Shown here: positions 1 through 10,100 of the stretch, one piece after another | Numbering within the stretch: the stretch's first letter is position 1 | How the letters are laid out: each line of letters starts with the position of its first letter | Assembly (NCBI RefSeq): GCF_030150155.1 | Contig: NZ_JASLGR010000037.1 | Span: 1-11,846 of the forward strand | DNA length: 11,846 nt | Direction: 5' to 3' | Source of the DNA: Nocardioides sp. | Lineage (GTDB): Bacteria > Actinomycetota > Actinomycetes > Propionibacteriales > Nocardioidaceae | Notes under the pieces: generated by a model | What the model saw: only the letters and a program-made list of their open reading frames with translations | What the model was told of the DNA's origin: nothing | Databases searched by the model: none | Made by a program: the position numbers and the translations under genes

Positions 1-38
1 CGCCGGGCTTACACAGCGAACCCTGATTGGATGAGAAC

Positions 39-890
39 GTGACGGCACAGAAGCTGGACGGAACCGCGACCGCGGCGGCCATCAAGGCCGAGCTGATGAC
101 CCGCGTGGCGGCCTTGCACGCGAAGGGCATCACGCCCGGCCTCGGCACCATCCTGGTCGGCGACGACCCGGGCTCGCGGTGGTACGTCAACGGCAAGCAC
201 AAGGACTGTGCCGAGGTCGGCATCGAGTCGATCCGGATCGACCTGCCCGCCACCGCCACCCAGGACGAGATCGAGGACGCGGTCCGCACTCTCAACGAGG
301 ACCCGTCCTGCACCGGCTACATCGTGCAGCTGCCGCTGCCGAAGGGGATCGACGAGAACCGCGTCCTCGGCCTGATCGACCCGGCCAAGGACGCCGACGG
401 CCTGCACCCGACCAACCTCGGCTGGCTGGTGCTGGGCAAGGAGGCGCCGCTGCCGTGCACCCCGTTCGGCATCGTCGAGCTGCTCCGTCGCCACGGTGTC
501 GAGCTCAACGGCGCCGAGGTCGTCGTGGTCGGTCGCGGCGTGACCGTCGGTCGCCCGCTCGGCCTGCTGCTCACCCGCCGCTCCGAGAACGCCACCGTGA
601 CGCTGTGCCACACCGGCACCCGCGACCTGGCCGCGCACACCCGCACCGCCGACATCGTGGTGGCCGCCGCCGGCGTGCCGCACATGATCACCGGCGACAT
701 GATCAAGCCGGGCGCCGCGCTGCTCGACGTCGGCGTCAGCCGGGTCGACGGCAAGGTCACCGGCGACCTCGCCCCCGACGTCTGGGACGTCGCCGGCTGG
801 GTCTCCCCGAACCCGGGCGGTGTCGGTCCGATGACGCGCGCGATGCTGCTGGCCAACGTGGTCGGTGCCGCGGAGAAGTCGCTGGCGTGA
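39..890 (+). CDS. folD: Bifunctional methylenetetrahydrofolate dehydrogenase / methenyltetrahydrofolate cyclohydrolase FolD
   Basis: The enzyme interconverts 5,10-methylene-, 5,10-methenyl- and 10-formyl-tetrahydrofolate in the cytosol, using NADP(H), and so supplies one-carbon units for purines and formyl-Met-tRNA. With the GTG start at 39 the protein is 283 residues, the usual length. Visible family features are the catalytic S-x-x-Y-V-x-x-K motif (S46, Y49, K53), the segment YIVQLPLPKG, the cofactor-binding loop GRGVTVGRPLG, and the C-terminal signature PNPGGVGPMTRAMLLAN. The GR-G-x-VGRP form of the NADP loop, with Gly where many FolDs have Ser, is common in actinobacteria. I chose GTG 39 because the reading then begins MTAQKLDG, as in relatives, and GGATGAG at 29-35 can serve as ribosome-binding site. 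A TTG at 27 is the in-frame alternative and adds four residues. The last 4 bases overlap the DUF3017 gene, so the two are probably co-transcribed. Bases 1-38 hold no recognisable feature. Confidence 0.96.
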   Translation: MTAQKLDGTATAAAIKAELMTRVAALHAKGITPGLGTILVGDDPGSRWYVNGKHKDCAEVGIESIRIDLPATATQDEIEDAVRTLNEDPSCTGYIVQLPLPKGIDENRVLGLIDPAKDADGLHPTNLGWLVLGKEAPLPCTPFGIVELLRRHGVELNGAEVVVVGRGVTVGRPLGLLLTRRSENATVTLCHTGTRDLAAHTRTADIVVAAAGVPHMITGDMIKPGAALLDVGVSRVDGKVTGDLAPDVWDVAGWVSPNPGGVGPMTRAMLLANVVGAAEKSLA

Positions 891-1240
891 CCTCCGAGGC
901 CGGCACGCCGCAGGGCGCGGAGCACACCGAGACCCCCGTCGGCGTGGGGGAGGGTGCCGTCGAAGGACGGCGCTACCCCTCGACCATCGGCGGGCTGTGC
1001 TACCTCACGATCCTCGGCGTGGCCATCGCCGGTGTGGTGGTGGCGGCGCTGGGCAGCTGGCGTCTCGGGGTCTACCTGATCGCGGCGGCGCTGGTCGTGG
1101 CCGGAGGTCTGCGGGCCGCCCTGCCCCAGCGCGACGCGGGCATGCTCGCGGTCCGGGGCAAGGCGCTGGACAGCTGCCTGCTGATCGGCGTCGGCCTGAT
1201 CCTGGCCCTGCTGGCCAGCGGCCTGCCTGACGGTCCCTGA
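887..1240 (+). CDS. DUF3017-family small membrane protein
   Basis: This 117-residue protein starts at a GTG inside the GTGA overlap with the folD stop, which indicates translational coupling. The first ~40 residues are polar and acidic (a run of G, E, T and P). The rest holds three likely membrane helices: about residues 43-62 (LCYLTILGVAIAGVVVAALG), 66-84 (GVYLIAAALVVAGGLRAAL) and 96-114 (LDSCLLIGVGLILALLASGL). A short loop between helices two and three reads PQRDAGMLAVRGKALD. This size, helix pattern and position directly after folD match the actinobacterial DUF3017 family, whose function is unknown. The PQR-AG-L-VR-K--D loop is the most conserved-looking part. The linkage to folD reflects genome organisation and does not by itself show a role in folate metabolism. 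The stop codon lies inside a decameric repeat. Confidence 0.85.
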   Translation: MTSEAGTPQGAEHTETPVGVGEGAVEGRRYPSTIGGLCYLTILGVAIAGVVVAALGSWRLGVYLIAAALVVAGGLRAALPQRDAGMLAVRGKALDSCLLIGVGLILALLASGLPDGP

Positions 1241-1270
1241 GGATCCCTGATGGTCCCCGAGGGGCCCTGA
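1221..1270. repeat. Degenerate 10-bp tandem repeat, five units
   Basis: Five consecutive decamers read gcctgcctga, cggtccctga, ggatccctga, tggtccccga and ggggccctga, approximating NGGTCCCTGA. The array covers the last six codons and the stop of the DUF3017 gene and the 33-bp gap before the convergent GGDEF-EAL gene. Because the period is 10, the embedded TGA triplets fall in all three plus-strand frames (1228, 1238, 1248). The end of the array also carries a small hairpin (CCC-CGAG-GGG at 1255-1264) and the odd palindrome CCTGAG-T-CTCAGG (1266-1278), which could help termination from either side. Repeat similarity is seen directly; the termination role is a guess. Confidence 0.6.
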
Positions 1271-1273
1271 GTC

Positions 1274-3019
1274 TCAGGAGGCGGCCCAGCGCCGCTGAGC
1301 GGCCCGGGTCACCAGCAGTGCTCGGGCGTCGTCGGCCGAGCCGGCGTGCCCGAAGTGGAACCCCTGGGCCATCCCGCAGCCGGCACTGCGCAGCAGCGCG
1401 CCCTGCTCGGCCGTCTCCACGCCCTCGGCGACCACGTCGGCGGCCAGGGCGGCGCCGATGCTGGTGATCGCCTGGACGATGGCGCGCTGCGACATGTCCC
1501 GGGTGATGTCGGTGACGAACGACCTGTCGATCTTGATCGTGTCGACCGGGTAGTCACGGATCCGGGCGAGCGAGGACTGCCCGGTGCCGAAGTCGTCCAG
1601 GGCGATGCCCACCCCGGCGGCCTTGAGCTCGGCCAGGGTGGCGAACACGGCGGTGGAGCCACGTTCGACCAGCGTGTTCTCCGAGATCTCCACCTCGATG
1701 AGCGAGGTGGGGACGTCGTACTCCTCCAGGACGGCGAGCAGGGCGGAGGCGAAGTCGGGGCGGAGCAGCTCGACGGGGGAGGCGTTGATCGAGACCGGCA
1801 CGGCCGGGAGCCCCTCGTTGAGCCAGTCGGCGATGTCGGCGGCGACCTGGCGGTGCATCTGGGTGGCGAGCTGGACGGCCAGCTCGTGGTGGGTGAAGGC
1901 CTCGGCCAGCAGCGCTGGTGCGCCGAGCTCGCCGTCGACCTGGTGCCAGCGCAGCAGGGCCTCGAAACCGGCCAGGGAGCCGTCGGCGAGCAGCACCTTC
2001 GGCTGATACGTCGGTACGACGGCACCGCGGCGCAGCACGTCGCGGGCCAGGGTCAGCTGCTCCAGGGCCCGCACCGCCCCCAGGCGCAGCGACGGGTCGA
2101 AGGCCTGGATGCCGCCGCGGCCGGTCGACTTGGCGTGGTTGAGGGCGATGTCGGCGGCGCTCATCAGGCCGGTCTCGTCCGACGCGTCGCCGGGGAGGGT
2201 GGCCCACCCGACGGTCATGGCGCCGTTGATCTCGCGGTCCCCGAAGAGGATCGGCTTGTCCAGTTGGCGCGAGACCCGCTGGGCCAGGTCGGCCATCTCG
2301 TCGCGGTCGTAGACCCGCTCCAGGCAGATCGCGAACTCGTCGCCGCCCAGCCGGGCCAGCACGCCGTCGGCGGGCAGGCAGCGCGACAGGCGACGGGCCA
2401 CGGCACGGAGCAGGTGGTCCCCGGCGGCGTGGCCGAGGGTGTCGTTGGTGGTCTTGAAGTCGTCGAGGTCGATCAGCACGACGCCCATGTGGCTGCCGTC
2501 GCGGTGGCAGCGGGCGACCACCCGCTTGAGTCGGGCGCGGAACGCCCGCCGGTTCATCAGGCCGGTGAGGGCGTCGGTCTCGCTGGCGTTGCGCAGCCGC
2601 TCCTCGGCGATCCGCTGGGCGGTGATGTCACGCGAGACGCAGAGCACGGAGGTGACCTCGCCGTCGGTGTCGACGACGGGGGTGAGCAGGTTGTCCCAGA
2701 ACTGGGAGGAGCCGTCGGCGGCGATGCTGCGGCCGTTGAACCGGGCGCTCTCCCCGGCGAAGGCGCGGCGCAGGGCGATCCGTCCACGGGCGCGGCACTC
2801 GGGCGGGAGCAGTGGGAGCCACTTCATCCCGAAGCCGGCCTCGACCTGCTCGGCGGTGACCCCGAGCGCCTCGCAGCCCGACCGGTTCATGTGGATCAGG
2901 CAGCCGTCGAGGTCGATCACCTTGATGCAGTCGACGCTCGCGTCGAGCATCTCGCGCTCGAGCGCGCCCTGGTCGACCGGACCGTCGGTGACGGAGCCGT
3001 CGGACTCGATGATGGCCAT
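1274..3019 (-). CDS. PAS-GGDEF-EAL cyclic-di-GMP synthase/phosphodiesterase
   Basis: This 581-residue cytoplasmic protein has three domains: PAS at about 20-140 (ending in the typical SRDITAQR), GGDEF at about 145-305, and EAL at about 320-570. The GGDEF half has the metal and substrate motif IDLDDFKTTND (183-193) and an intact GGDEF (225-229). No R-x-x-D inhibitory site sits five residues ahead of it; the region reads LPADGVLARL. The EAL half keeps EALLRW (353-358), N412 in SINAS, E444 in EISEN, DDFGTG (475-480), K496 in KIDRSF, AEGVET (531-536) and Q552, so all expected phosphodiesterase residues are present. No membrane helices are seen; input probably comes through PAS. I chose ATG at 3019 because GGGGGAAG lies just upstream. 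An in-frame ATG at 3106 would add 29 residues but sits inside the aquaporin terminator hairpin. The gene is monocistronic and converges on the folD pair. Whether net activity is synthesis or breakdown cannot be read from sequence. Confidence 0.93.
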   Translation of the reverse strand: MAIIESDGSVTDGPVDQGALEREMLDASVDCIKVIDLDGCLIHMNRSGCEALGVTAEQVEAGFGMKWLPLLPPECRARGRIALRRAFAGESARFNGRSIAADGSSQFWDNLLTPVVDTDGEVTSVLCVSRDITAQRIAEERLRNASETDALTGLMNRRAFRARLKRVVARCHRDGSHMGVVLIDLDDFKTTNDTLGHAAGDHLLRAVARRLSRCLPADGVLARLGGDEFAICLERVYDRDEMADLAQRVSRQLDKPILFGDREINGAMTVGWATLPGDASDETGLMSAADIALNHAKSTGRGGIQAFDPSLRLGAVRALEQLTLARDVLRRGAVVPTYQPKVLLADGSLAGFEALLRWHQVDGELGAPALLAEAFTHHELAVQLATQMHRQVAADIADWLNEGLPAVPVSINASPVELLRPDFASALLAVLEEYDVPTSLIEVEISENTLVERGSTAVFATLAELKAAGVGIALDDFGTGQSSLARIRDYPVDTIKIDRSFVTDITRDMSQRAIVQAITSIGAALAADVVAEGVETAEQGALLRSAGCGMAQGFHFGHAGSADDARALLVTRAAQRRWAAS

Positions 3020-3033
3020 GCTTCCCCCAGAAT

Positions 3034-3051
3034 CCTCCGCCGGGGCGGAGG
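3034..3051 (-). promoter_or_regulatory. GC hairpin in the 5' leader of the GGDEF-EAL gene
   Basis: On the transcribed (minus) strand CCTCCGC and GCGGAGG can pair as a 7-bp stem with a CCCG tetraloop. The 3' arm contains GGAGG, 14 nt ahead of the ATG at 3019, while a second purine run GGGGGAAG lies closer to the start. The stem could hide the upstream Shine-Dalgarno-like sequence or act as a stand-by structure. This is inferred from base pairing alone. Confidence 0.35.
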
Positions 3052-3099
3052 GGCAACCACACGTTTCGTCCGGGGAGCGTACCCAGTAGTAATGAGAGA

Positions 3100-3137
3100 A
3101 GCCCAAGAACGGTCACGACGTGGACCGTCCTTGGGCT
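3100..3137 (-). terminator. Hairpin terminator after the aquaporin gene
   Basis: The arms AGCCCAAGAACGGTC (3100-3114) and GACCGTCCTTGGGCT (3123-3137) pair over 15 positions with a single mismatch around an 8-nt loop. The structure lies about 30 nt after the aquaporin stop and about 80 nt before the GGDEF-EAL start, both on the minus strand. Read on that strand it is followed by TCTCTCATTACT, a weak U-rich tract, as is common for high-GC actinobacterial terminators. It probably makes the two genes separate transcripts. Confidence 0.75.
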
Positions 3138-3167
3138 CCCCATCAGCCGAAGTTTTACCTTGCGACG

Positions 3168-4151
3168 TCAGTTCTGGGCGTCGGGCTCCTGCAGCGGCTT
3201 CCACTGCTGAGCGGCGTAGTCCCACTCCCAGCCGTCCTGGATGATCCGCTGCGGGGGCTGCGGGGCACCCAGCGGCGACTCCGAGGTGTGCTCGTTGACC
3301 TGGCTCCAGGCCGGGGTCGAGGCGGTGGCGGGGCGGACCGGGCGCTGGGGCAGGGTCAGACCCGAGCCCTCGACCGGCTCGGCGTCGCGGCCGAAGAGCA
3401 GCGGGTAGGTGACGCCCGCGATCACCGCACCGACGAGCGGGGCGAGGATGAAGAGCCAGAGCTGGACGATCGCGTCGCCGCCGGCGAAGAGAGCCGGGCC
3501 GATCGAACGCGCCGGGTTGACCGACGTACCCGTGAGCGGGATGCCGACGAAGTGGATCGCGGCCAGGGCCAGGCCGATCGCGACCGGGGCGAGGGCGAGC
3601 AGCTTGTTGCGGGCATCGGTGACGCTGAGGATGACCCACAGGAAGACAGCGGTCAGGACCGCCTCGACCAGGAACGCCGACCACCAGGCGAGGTCGATCT
3701 TGGTCTGGCTGCCGAAGGCGTTCTGGCCCATGTGGCCGGTGGTGGTGAAGCCGGGGATGCCGTGCAGCACGATGAAGAGCGCGAGCGCGCCGACGATCGC
3801 ACCGATCAGCTGGCCGGCGAAGTAGACCGGCGTGGCGCGCCAGGCTAGGCGGCCGCTGGTCGCGATGCCGACGGTGACGGCGGGGTTGAAGTGTCCGCCG
3901 GAGATCCGGCCGAAGGCGGTGGCGCTGATGATGATGGCGATACCGAAGGCCAGCCCGGTGCTGGTGATGTCGGCACTGCTCACCACGGCTGCGCCGCAGC
4001 CGAGGAAGACCAGGATGAAGGTGCCGAGGGCTTCGGCGGCGAGGATCTGCCAGACGGCAGGGTCAGGGTCCCGAGGCTTGGCGGTCGCTGCCACGACCTC
4101 GGTTCCGTTGTGCGGGTCGCTGGATGCGCCTGTGGATTCAACGTCACTCAT
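3168..4151 (-). CDS. aqpZ: Aquaporin (MIP family, AqpZ-like) with C-terminal extension
   Basis: This is a six-helix channel for water across the cytoplasmic membrane. Both half-helix motifs are intact: GGHFNPAVTVG (NPA at 89-91) and GTSVNPARS (NPA at 212-214). By comparison with E. coli AqpZ the selectivity filter is F69, H200, T209 and R215, the water-selective set; glycerol facilitators have Gly or a smaller residue in place of the His. The protein has 327 residues against about 231 in AqpZ. The excess is a polar N-terminal stretch of about 32 residues and a cytoplasmic tail from about 255 to 327, rich in Pro, Ser, Gln and acidic residues, that ends in a Trp-rich segment (DGWEWDYAAQQWKP, 306-319). 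The start ATG at 4151 has only a weak ribosome-binding site, with a TAGGGT hexamer 8 nt ahead. The gene is transcribed divergently from icd and ends in its own terminator. Confidence 0.93.
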   Translation of the reverse strand: MSDVESTGASSDPHNGTEVVAATAKPRDPDPAVWQILAAEALGTFILVFLGCGAAVVSSADITSTGLAFGIAIIISATAFGRISGGHFNPAVTVGIATSGRLAWRATPVYFAGQLIGAIVGALALFIVLHGIPGFTTTGHMGQNAFGSQTKIDLAWWSAFLVEAVLTAVFLWVILSVTDARNKLLALAPVAIGLALAAIHFVGIPLTGTSVNPARSIGPALFAGGDAIVQLWLFILAPLVGAVIAGVTYPLLFGRDAEPVEGSGLTLPQRPVRPATASTPAWSQVNEHTSESPLGAPQPPQRIIQDGWEWDYAAQQWKPLQEPDAQN

Positions 4152-4195
4152 GCTTCATCACCCTAGTCTTTAAATCTGTGCCAGTCCTCAGGCAA
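4152..4195 (-). promoter_or_regulatory. Candidate aquaporin promoter(s)
   Basis: On the minus strand TAGGGT (4165 to 4160) lies 8 nt before the ATG and fits the actinobacterial TANNNT -10, which would give an almost leaderless mRNA. A second possibility is TTGCCT (4195 to 4190), a 17-bp spacer and TAAAGA (4172 to 4167), giving a short leader. The sequence alone does not decide between them. Confidence 0.4.
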
Positions 4196-4229
4196 GGTGG
4201 TCGAGGCGAGACGTGTCGGTTCCGTCAGG

Positions 4230-4247
4230 TATCTTGACGTCAAGCAA
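4230..4247. promoter_or_regulatory. Palindromic operator candidate / -35 region upstream of icd
   Basis: CTTGACGTCAAG at 4233-4244 is a perfect 12-bp palindrome within TATCTTGACGTCAAGCAA. The left flank TAT would be matched by ATA on the right, but the right side reads CAA, so the outer symmetry is partial. TTGACG at 4234-4239 also matches a -35 hexamer, 47 nt ahead of the icd ATG, so a bound regulator would cover the promoter. No clear -10 is visible at 17 bp. The regulator is unknown. The site lies in the aquaporin-icd divergent region but nearer icd. Confidence 0.5.
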
Positions 4248-4285
4248 TCTTTTGTCTTTCCGTCCTTGTCAGGAGCGCATCAACG

Positions 4286-6478
<2,193 letters not shown>

Positions 6479-6491
6479 TCTGAGTCAGACG

Positions 6492-6522
6492 CACTGCCCC
6501 GGGCCGTTGGTTCGGGGCAGTG
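6492..6522 (+). terminator. Hairpin terminator after icd
   Basis: CACTGCCCCG (6492-6501) and CGGGGCAGTG (6513-6522) form a perfect 10-bp stem with an 11-nt loop, 13 nt after the icd stop. The following bases (tgcatttcac) give only a short U-rich stretch. The strong GC stem and its position support a factor-independent terminator. Confidence 0.8.
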
Positions 6523-6567
6523 TGCATTTCACTGACGGCCGGCGCACGATCCTGGAAGACTGCCGCG

Positions 6568-7095
6568 GTGACGCACACGCACCAGGGCGAGGTCGATTCC
6601 ATCCGTCGCTATCAGACGACGCCGGAGCCGTCCTTCTACCGTCGGGCCGGGCAGGACATCCTGCGGGCGCGGTGGCAGCGGCCCGAGCATCTGGCGGCCC
6701 TCTGCACGCCGCTCATCCTCTGCCTGCTGCTGGGGATCATCGAAGGCTTCGCGCCGTACAAGATCGCGCTCCTGGCGCTGATGCTGCTCGTCGTTCTCGG
6801 ACCGTTGCAGTGGTGGGGTCAGGCATCGACGCTCGGCAAGCAGGTGCGCCGGGTGCTGCCGCCGACGGTGGCGGTACGGACCGAGTTTGACGGGGCCTTC
6901 GTCACCATCATTGTCGCCGACCTCACGGTGCGGGTGCCGTGTCGTCGCCTCGTCGGGGTCCGGCGCTCCGGCGCGGTGGTGCTCTTCGACGGCCTCCCGG
7001 GCCTGGCTCTGGTGGCCCTGCCGGCGGCCGTCTTCCCCGACGAGGAGATCAGTCGGCTGCGCTCGGGGCAGGCCCCGGTGGTGGCGCGAAAATGA
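6568..7095 (+). CDS. YcxB-like membrane protein, function unknown
   Basis: This 175-residue protein has a polar N-terminus of about 40 residues, two adjacent membrane helices (about 41-61, LAALCTPLILCLLLGIIEGF, and 64-84, KIALLALMLLVVLGPLQWWG) and a C-terminal soluble domain (about 98-165). In that domain a β-rich pattern ends in VPCRRLVGVRRSGAVVLFDGLPGLALVALPAAVFPDEE. The order of two helices, then a basic residue-leading β-strand, then 'P-AAVFP--E' is typical of the YcxB-like domain, a widespread family of unknown function. The GTG at 6568 is chosen because GGAAG (6554-6558) is 9 nt upstream and the reading starts MTHTHQGE. A longer in-frame reading from a GTG at 6520 would start inside the icd terminator. 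The 37-bp gap to the ABC exporter allows co-transcription, though that gene seems to have its own promoter. Family assignment is moderate; the coding call is firm. Confidence 0.75.
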   Translation: MTHTHQGEVDSIRRYQTTPEPSFYRRAGQDILRARWQRPEHLAALCTPLILCLLLGIIEGFAPYKIALLALMLLVVLGPLQWWGQASTLGKQVRRVLPPTVAVRTEFDGAFVTIIVADLTVRVPCRRLVGVRRSGAVVLFDGLPGLALVALPAAVFPDEEISRLRSGQAPVVARK

Positions 7096-7120
7096 ATGGC
7101 TCGGCCGGGGTCGAGTTTCG

Positions 7121-7126
7121 TAAGGT
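7121..7126 (+). promoter_or_regulatory. -10 element TAAGGT, 6 nt before the ABC exporter start
   Basis: TAAGGT fits the actinobacterial TANNNT -10 consensus and ends 6 nt before the GTG, so transcription would begin at or next to the start codon. No good -35 is seen. The same bases (AAGG, 8 nt before GTG) could instead act as a Shine-Dalgarno, so the site is ambiguous. Confidence 0.45.
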
Positions 7127-7132
7127 CGATCA

Positions 7133-10100
7133 GTGGTTGTCTCGGGGAGCACTGATCAGAACCGGAGCCTGAGCTGGCGGCGGTTGCGCTCGCCGGGCGC
7201 CGGTGTCGCGGTGCTGATCACGATGATCGCTGCTGTGGGCCAGGCGCTGGCCACGGTGGTGGCAGGTCATCTCGCCCAGGCCCCGCGGACCGGCCTGGTG
7301 GTGCTGCTCGGCACCCTGACAATCGGTCCGGCGATCGCTGCCATCTCGGGCCGTGTGGTCTGGTACGGCTGCGTCGACCGCGCCGAAGGGCGGTTGCGCG
7401 CCGATCTGCTCACCGCCGCGCTGCACCAGCCGCTGGCCGACCTGAGCGAGCAGGCCGCGGGCGAGATCCTCGACCGGGTCGACGACGACACCCACGAGGT
7501 GGGCTCGCTGCTGCGCGGCCAGGCCTGGGAGGCCCTCGTCACGGTCTGCGGGCTGGTCCCGATGTGGCTCGTGGCCGGGTTCACCTGGTGGCCGGCGTTC
7601 GTGCTGCTGCCCGCGATGGCCGGCCTGATCATCGTCGCGATCCGGCCGCTGCTCGGCGTGATCGCCGAGCGCAAGGTCCGCGAGGAGATGGCCTGGACCG
7701 ACAACGCTGCGGCGCTGGAGGAGGGCGTCGCTGCCCGCAACGACCTGCGCACCAGCCTGGGCCAGGCGCACATGCTCGGACGGTTCGCCGCGATCTGTGC
7801 CCAGGTCCATGCACGGTTCCTCGACGTCGTACGGATGGAGAGTCGGCTGGTCCGGGTCAGCGGCCTGCTGCTGCACGGCCTGCTCGCCGCGGTCGGGATC
7901 GCCGGGGTCTGGCTGGCCGCCGACGGGCAGCTCACCGTCGCGCGGCTGGTCACCCTCTTCCTGATCACCACCTCCTTCGTCGGCCAGGTCGACCAGCTCG
8001 GCCGCCACCTGCCCGACCTCCAGGCCGGGATCGGTGCGCTCACCCGCCTGCGCCAGCTCCTCGACGTCGAGCCCGAGCCGGTCGGCGGAGCCGAGGTGCC
8101 GGGCGGCGCACTGGACCTGGAGCTGCGCGATCTGTCCTTCTCGTACGACGAGGGCACGTTCAGCCTCACCGACGTCTCGCTGAGGGTCCCCGCCGGTCAG
8201 ACCCTCGCGCTGGTCGGTCGCACGGGCTCGGGCAAGTCGACCCTCGCCGCGATGCTCTCGCGTGCCGTCGAGCCGCCGCCCGGGACGATCCTGCTCGGTG
8301 GCGTCGACGTCACCACCGTCGACCTGCAGCGGCTCCGGTCCGCTGTCGGCGTCGTCACCCAGCGCACCGAGATCCTGGCCGGGACGCTGACCGAGAACAT
8401 CACCCTCTTCGAGGACGCGATCAGCGACCGGGTGCCCGCGGCCGTGGCCGAGCTCGGCCTGGCGGCGTGGGTCGCCGGCCTGCCCGACGGGCTGGACACG
8501 GTGCTCGGCCCCGGTGGGACCGCCCTGTCGGCGGGGGAGGAGCAGCTGGTCGCCTTCGCCCGGCTCCTGGTGCGTGATGTGCAGGTCGTCGTACTCGACG
8601 AGGCGACGGCCCGGATGGACCCGCTCACCGAGGCTCGGGTGGTGGCGGCCTCCGAGCGGCTGCTGAGCGGGCGGACCGGCATCCTGGTCGCCCACCGGCT
8701 GAGCACCATCGAACGCGCCGACCTGGTCGCCGTCCTGGACCGGGGACGGGTCGTCCAGCAGGGTCCCCGGACGGTGCTGGCCGCCCAGCCCGGGCCGTTC
8801 GCGGACCTGCTTGCCGCCGGAGCGACGGCGACGTCGGCCGAGCCGCAGGTGAGCTCCGTGGTCGAGATCGAGGGCGTCCAAGTCGGCACCCGTCGGCGTC
8901 AGGGTGAGCCGCCCGAGGTGGAGGAGCCCGGCACCGGTCCTGGCCTGGCGCGCGGCATCGCCCATGCGCTGGTGGTGCGACCTTGGTGGGGCCTGTTCTC
9001 CGTGCTGACGTTCCTCGGCGCCGGGCTGCTCGGCTCCCAGGGCGCCATCACCGGCCTGCTCTGGGGTCGGATCGTGGAGCAGCTGCAGGAAGGTGCGACG
9101 CCGCGCGCGCTGCTCGCGGTGCTGACCGTGACGCTGTTGTGCGCCCCGTTGCTGCTCAGTGACGCGGTGCTGCGCTACCCGCGCTGGTGGGTCGAGGTGA
9201 TGCTCCGGGCCCGGATGAGTGTGCTCGCCGGTCAGATCCGCCCGCACCGGCTGCCCGCCACGCCGCCCGGCGAGGTCGTAGCCCGGGCGATGGACGCCGA
9301 CCGGTTCGCGCGCTACGCCGACCGCTGGGTCGACTTCACCCTGGGTCTGGCGATCGCGACGGTGACCGCGATCGCGGCCGGGACCTGGGTCGCCGGTGCC
9401 GTCCTCCTGATCGTGATGACGGTCTCGGCGCTGGCCTCCTCGATCGGGCGTCCGATCGCCGGCCGCTCGGCGACGAGGTCCTCGGCTGCCCGGGCCCGCT
9501 TCGGGCGGGTCCTGGTCTCGGTGCTCGACTCGGCGCGGACGGTCAAGCTCGCCGGCCGGATCACGCAGGTACGCCGTCACCTGGCCGCCGTGGACGAGCC
9601 GCGGGTCAACGCCGCCGTCTTCGAGCACCGGGTGCAGGCGGTGCTCGACGGGGTGCCGATCGTGATGGTCCAGTGCGGCGTCGTCGCCGCCTGGGCGCTG
9701 CTGCTCGAAGGGGTCTGGGGCCTGGCGACGGCGCTGCTCGTCGCCAACGCGGTCAACGGGTTCAACTGGTTCGGTCGGGTCGCCGGTGCGGTCGTCACCG
9801 AGGCGCCCGGCACCCGGTCGTGGATGAAGGCGACCTCGGCGTTCGCCGGTGGGGCCGACCTGATGGACGTCCCGCCCGGGGTCGACCTGGTCACCGGCGC
9901 GGCCCCGGCCGCCGCCGATCCCGCCCCGGTGCCGCTGAGGGCGCTGGAGCTGGCCGGTGTCACGGCGGTGTACGACGACGGCACCATCGGGGTGCGCGAC
10001 GTGTCCCTGAAGGTCGAGCGTGGCGAGCTGGTCCTGCTGCTGGGACAGGTCGGATCGGGGAAGTCGTCGCTGCTCTCCGCGCTGGCCGGTCTGGTGGCGC

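Noticed and set aside
3020..3106. Upstream start (ATG at 3106) for the GGDEF-EAL protein
   Set aside because: It lies within the aquaporin terminator hairpin and adds 29 residues unlike any domain; ATG 3019 has a good ribosome-binding site.
1346..3244. A 632-codon plus-strand frame opposite the GGDEF-EAL gene
   Set aside because: It is a shadow of the minus-strand gene, runs through the terminator and has a Gly/Val/Asp-rich random composition.
6520..6567. Upstream GTG start for the YcxB-like gene
   Set aside because: It is inside the 3' arm of the icd terminator and has no separate ribosome-binding site.
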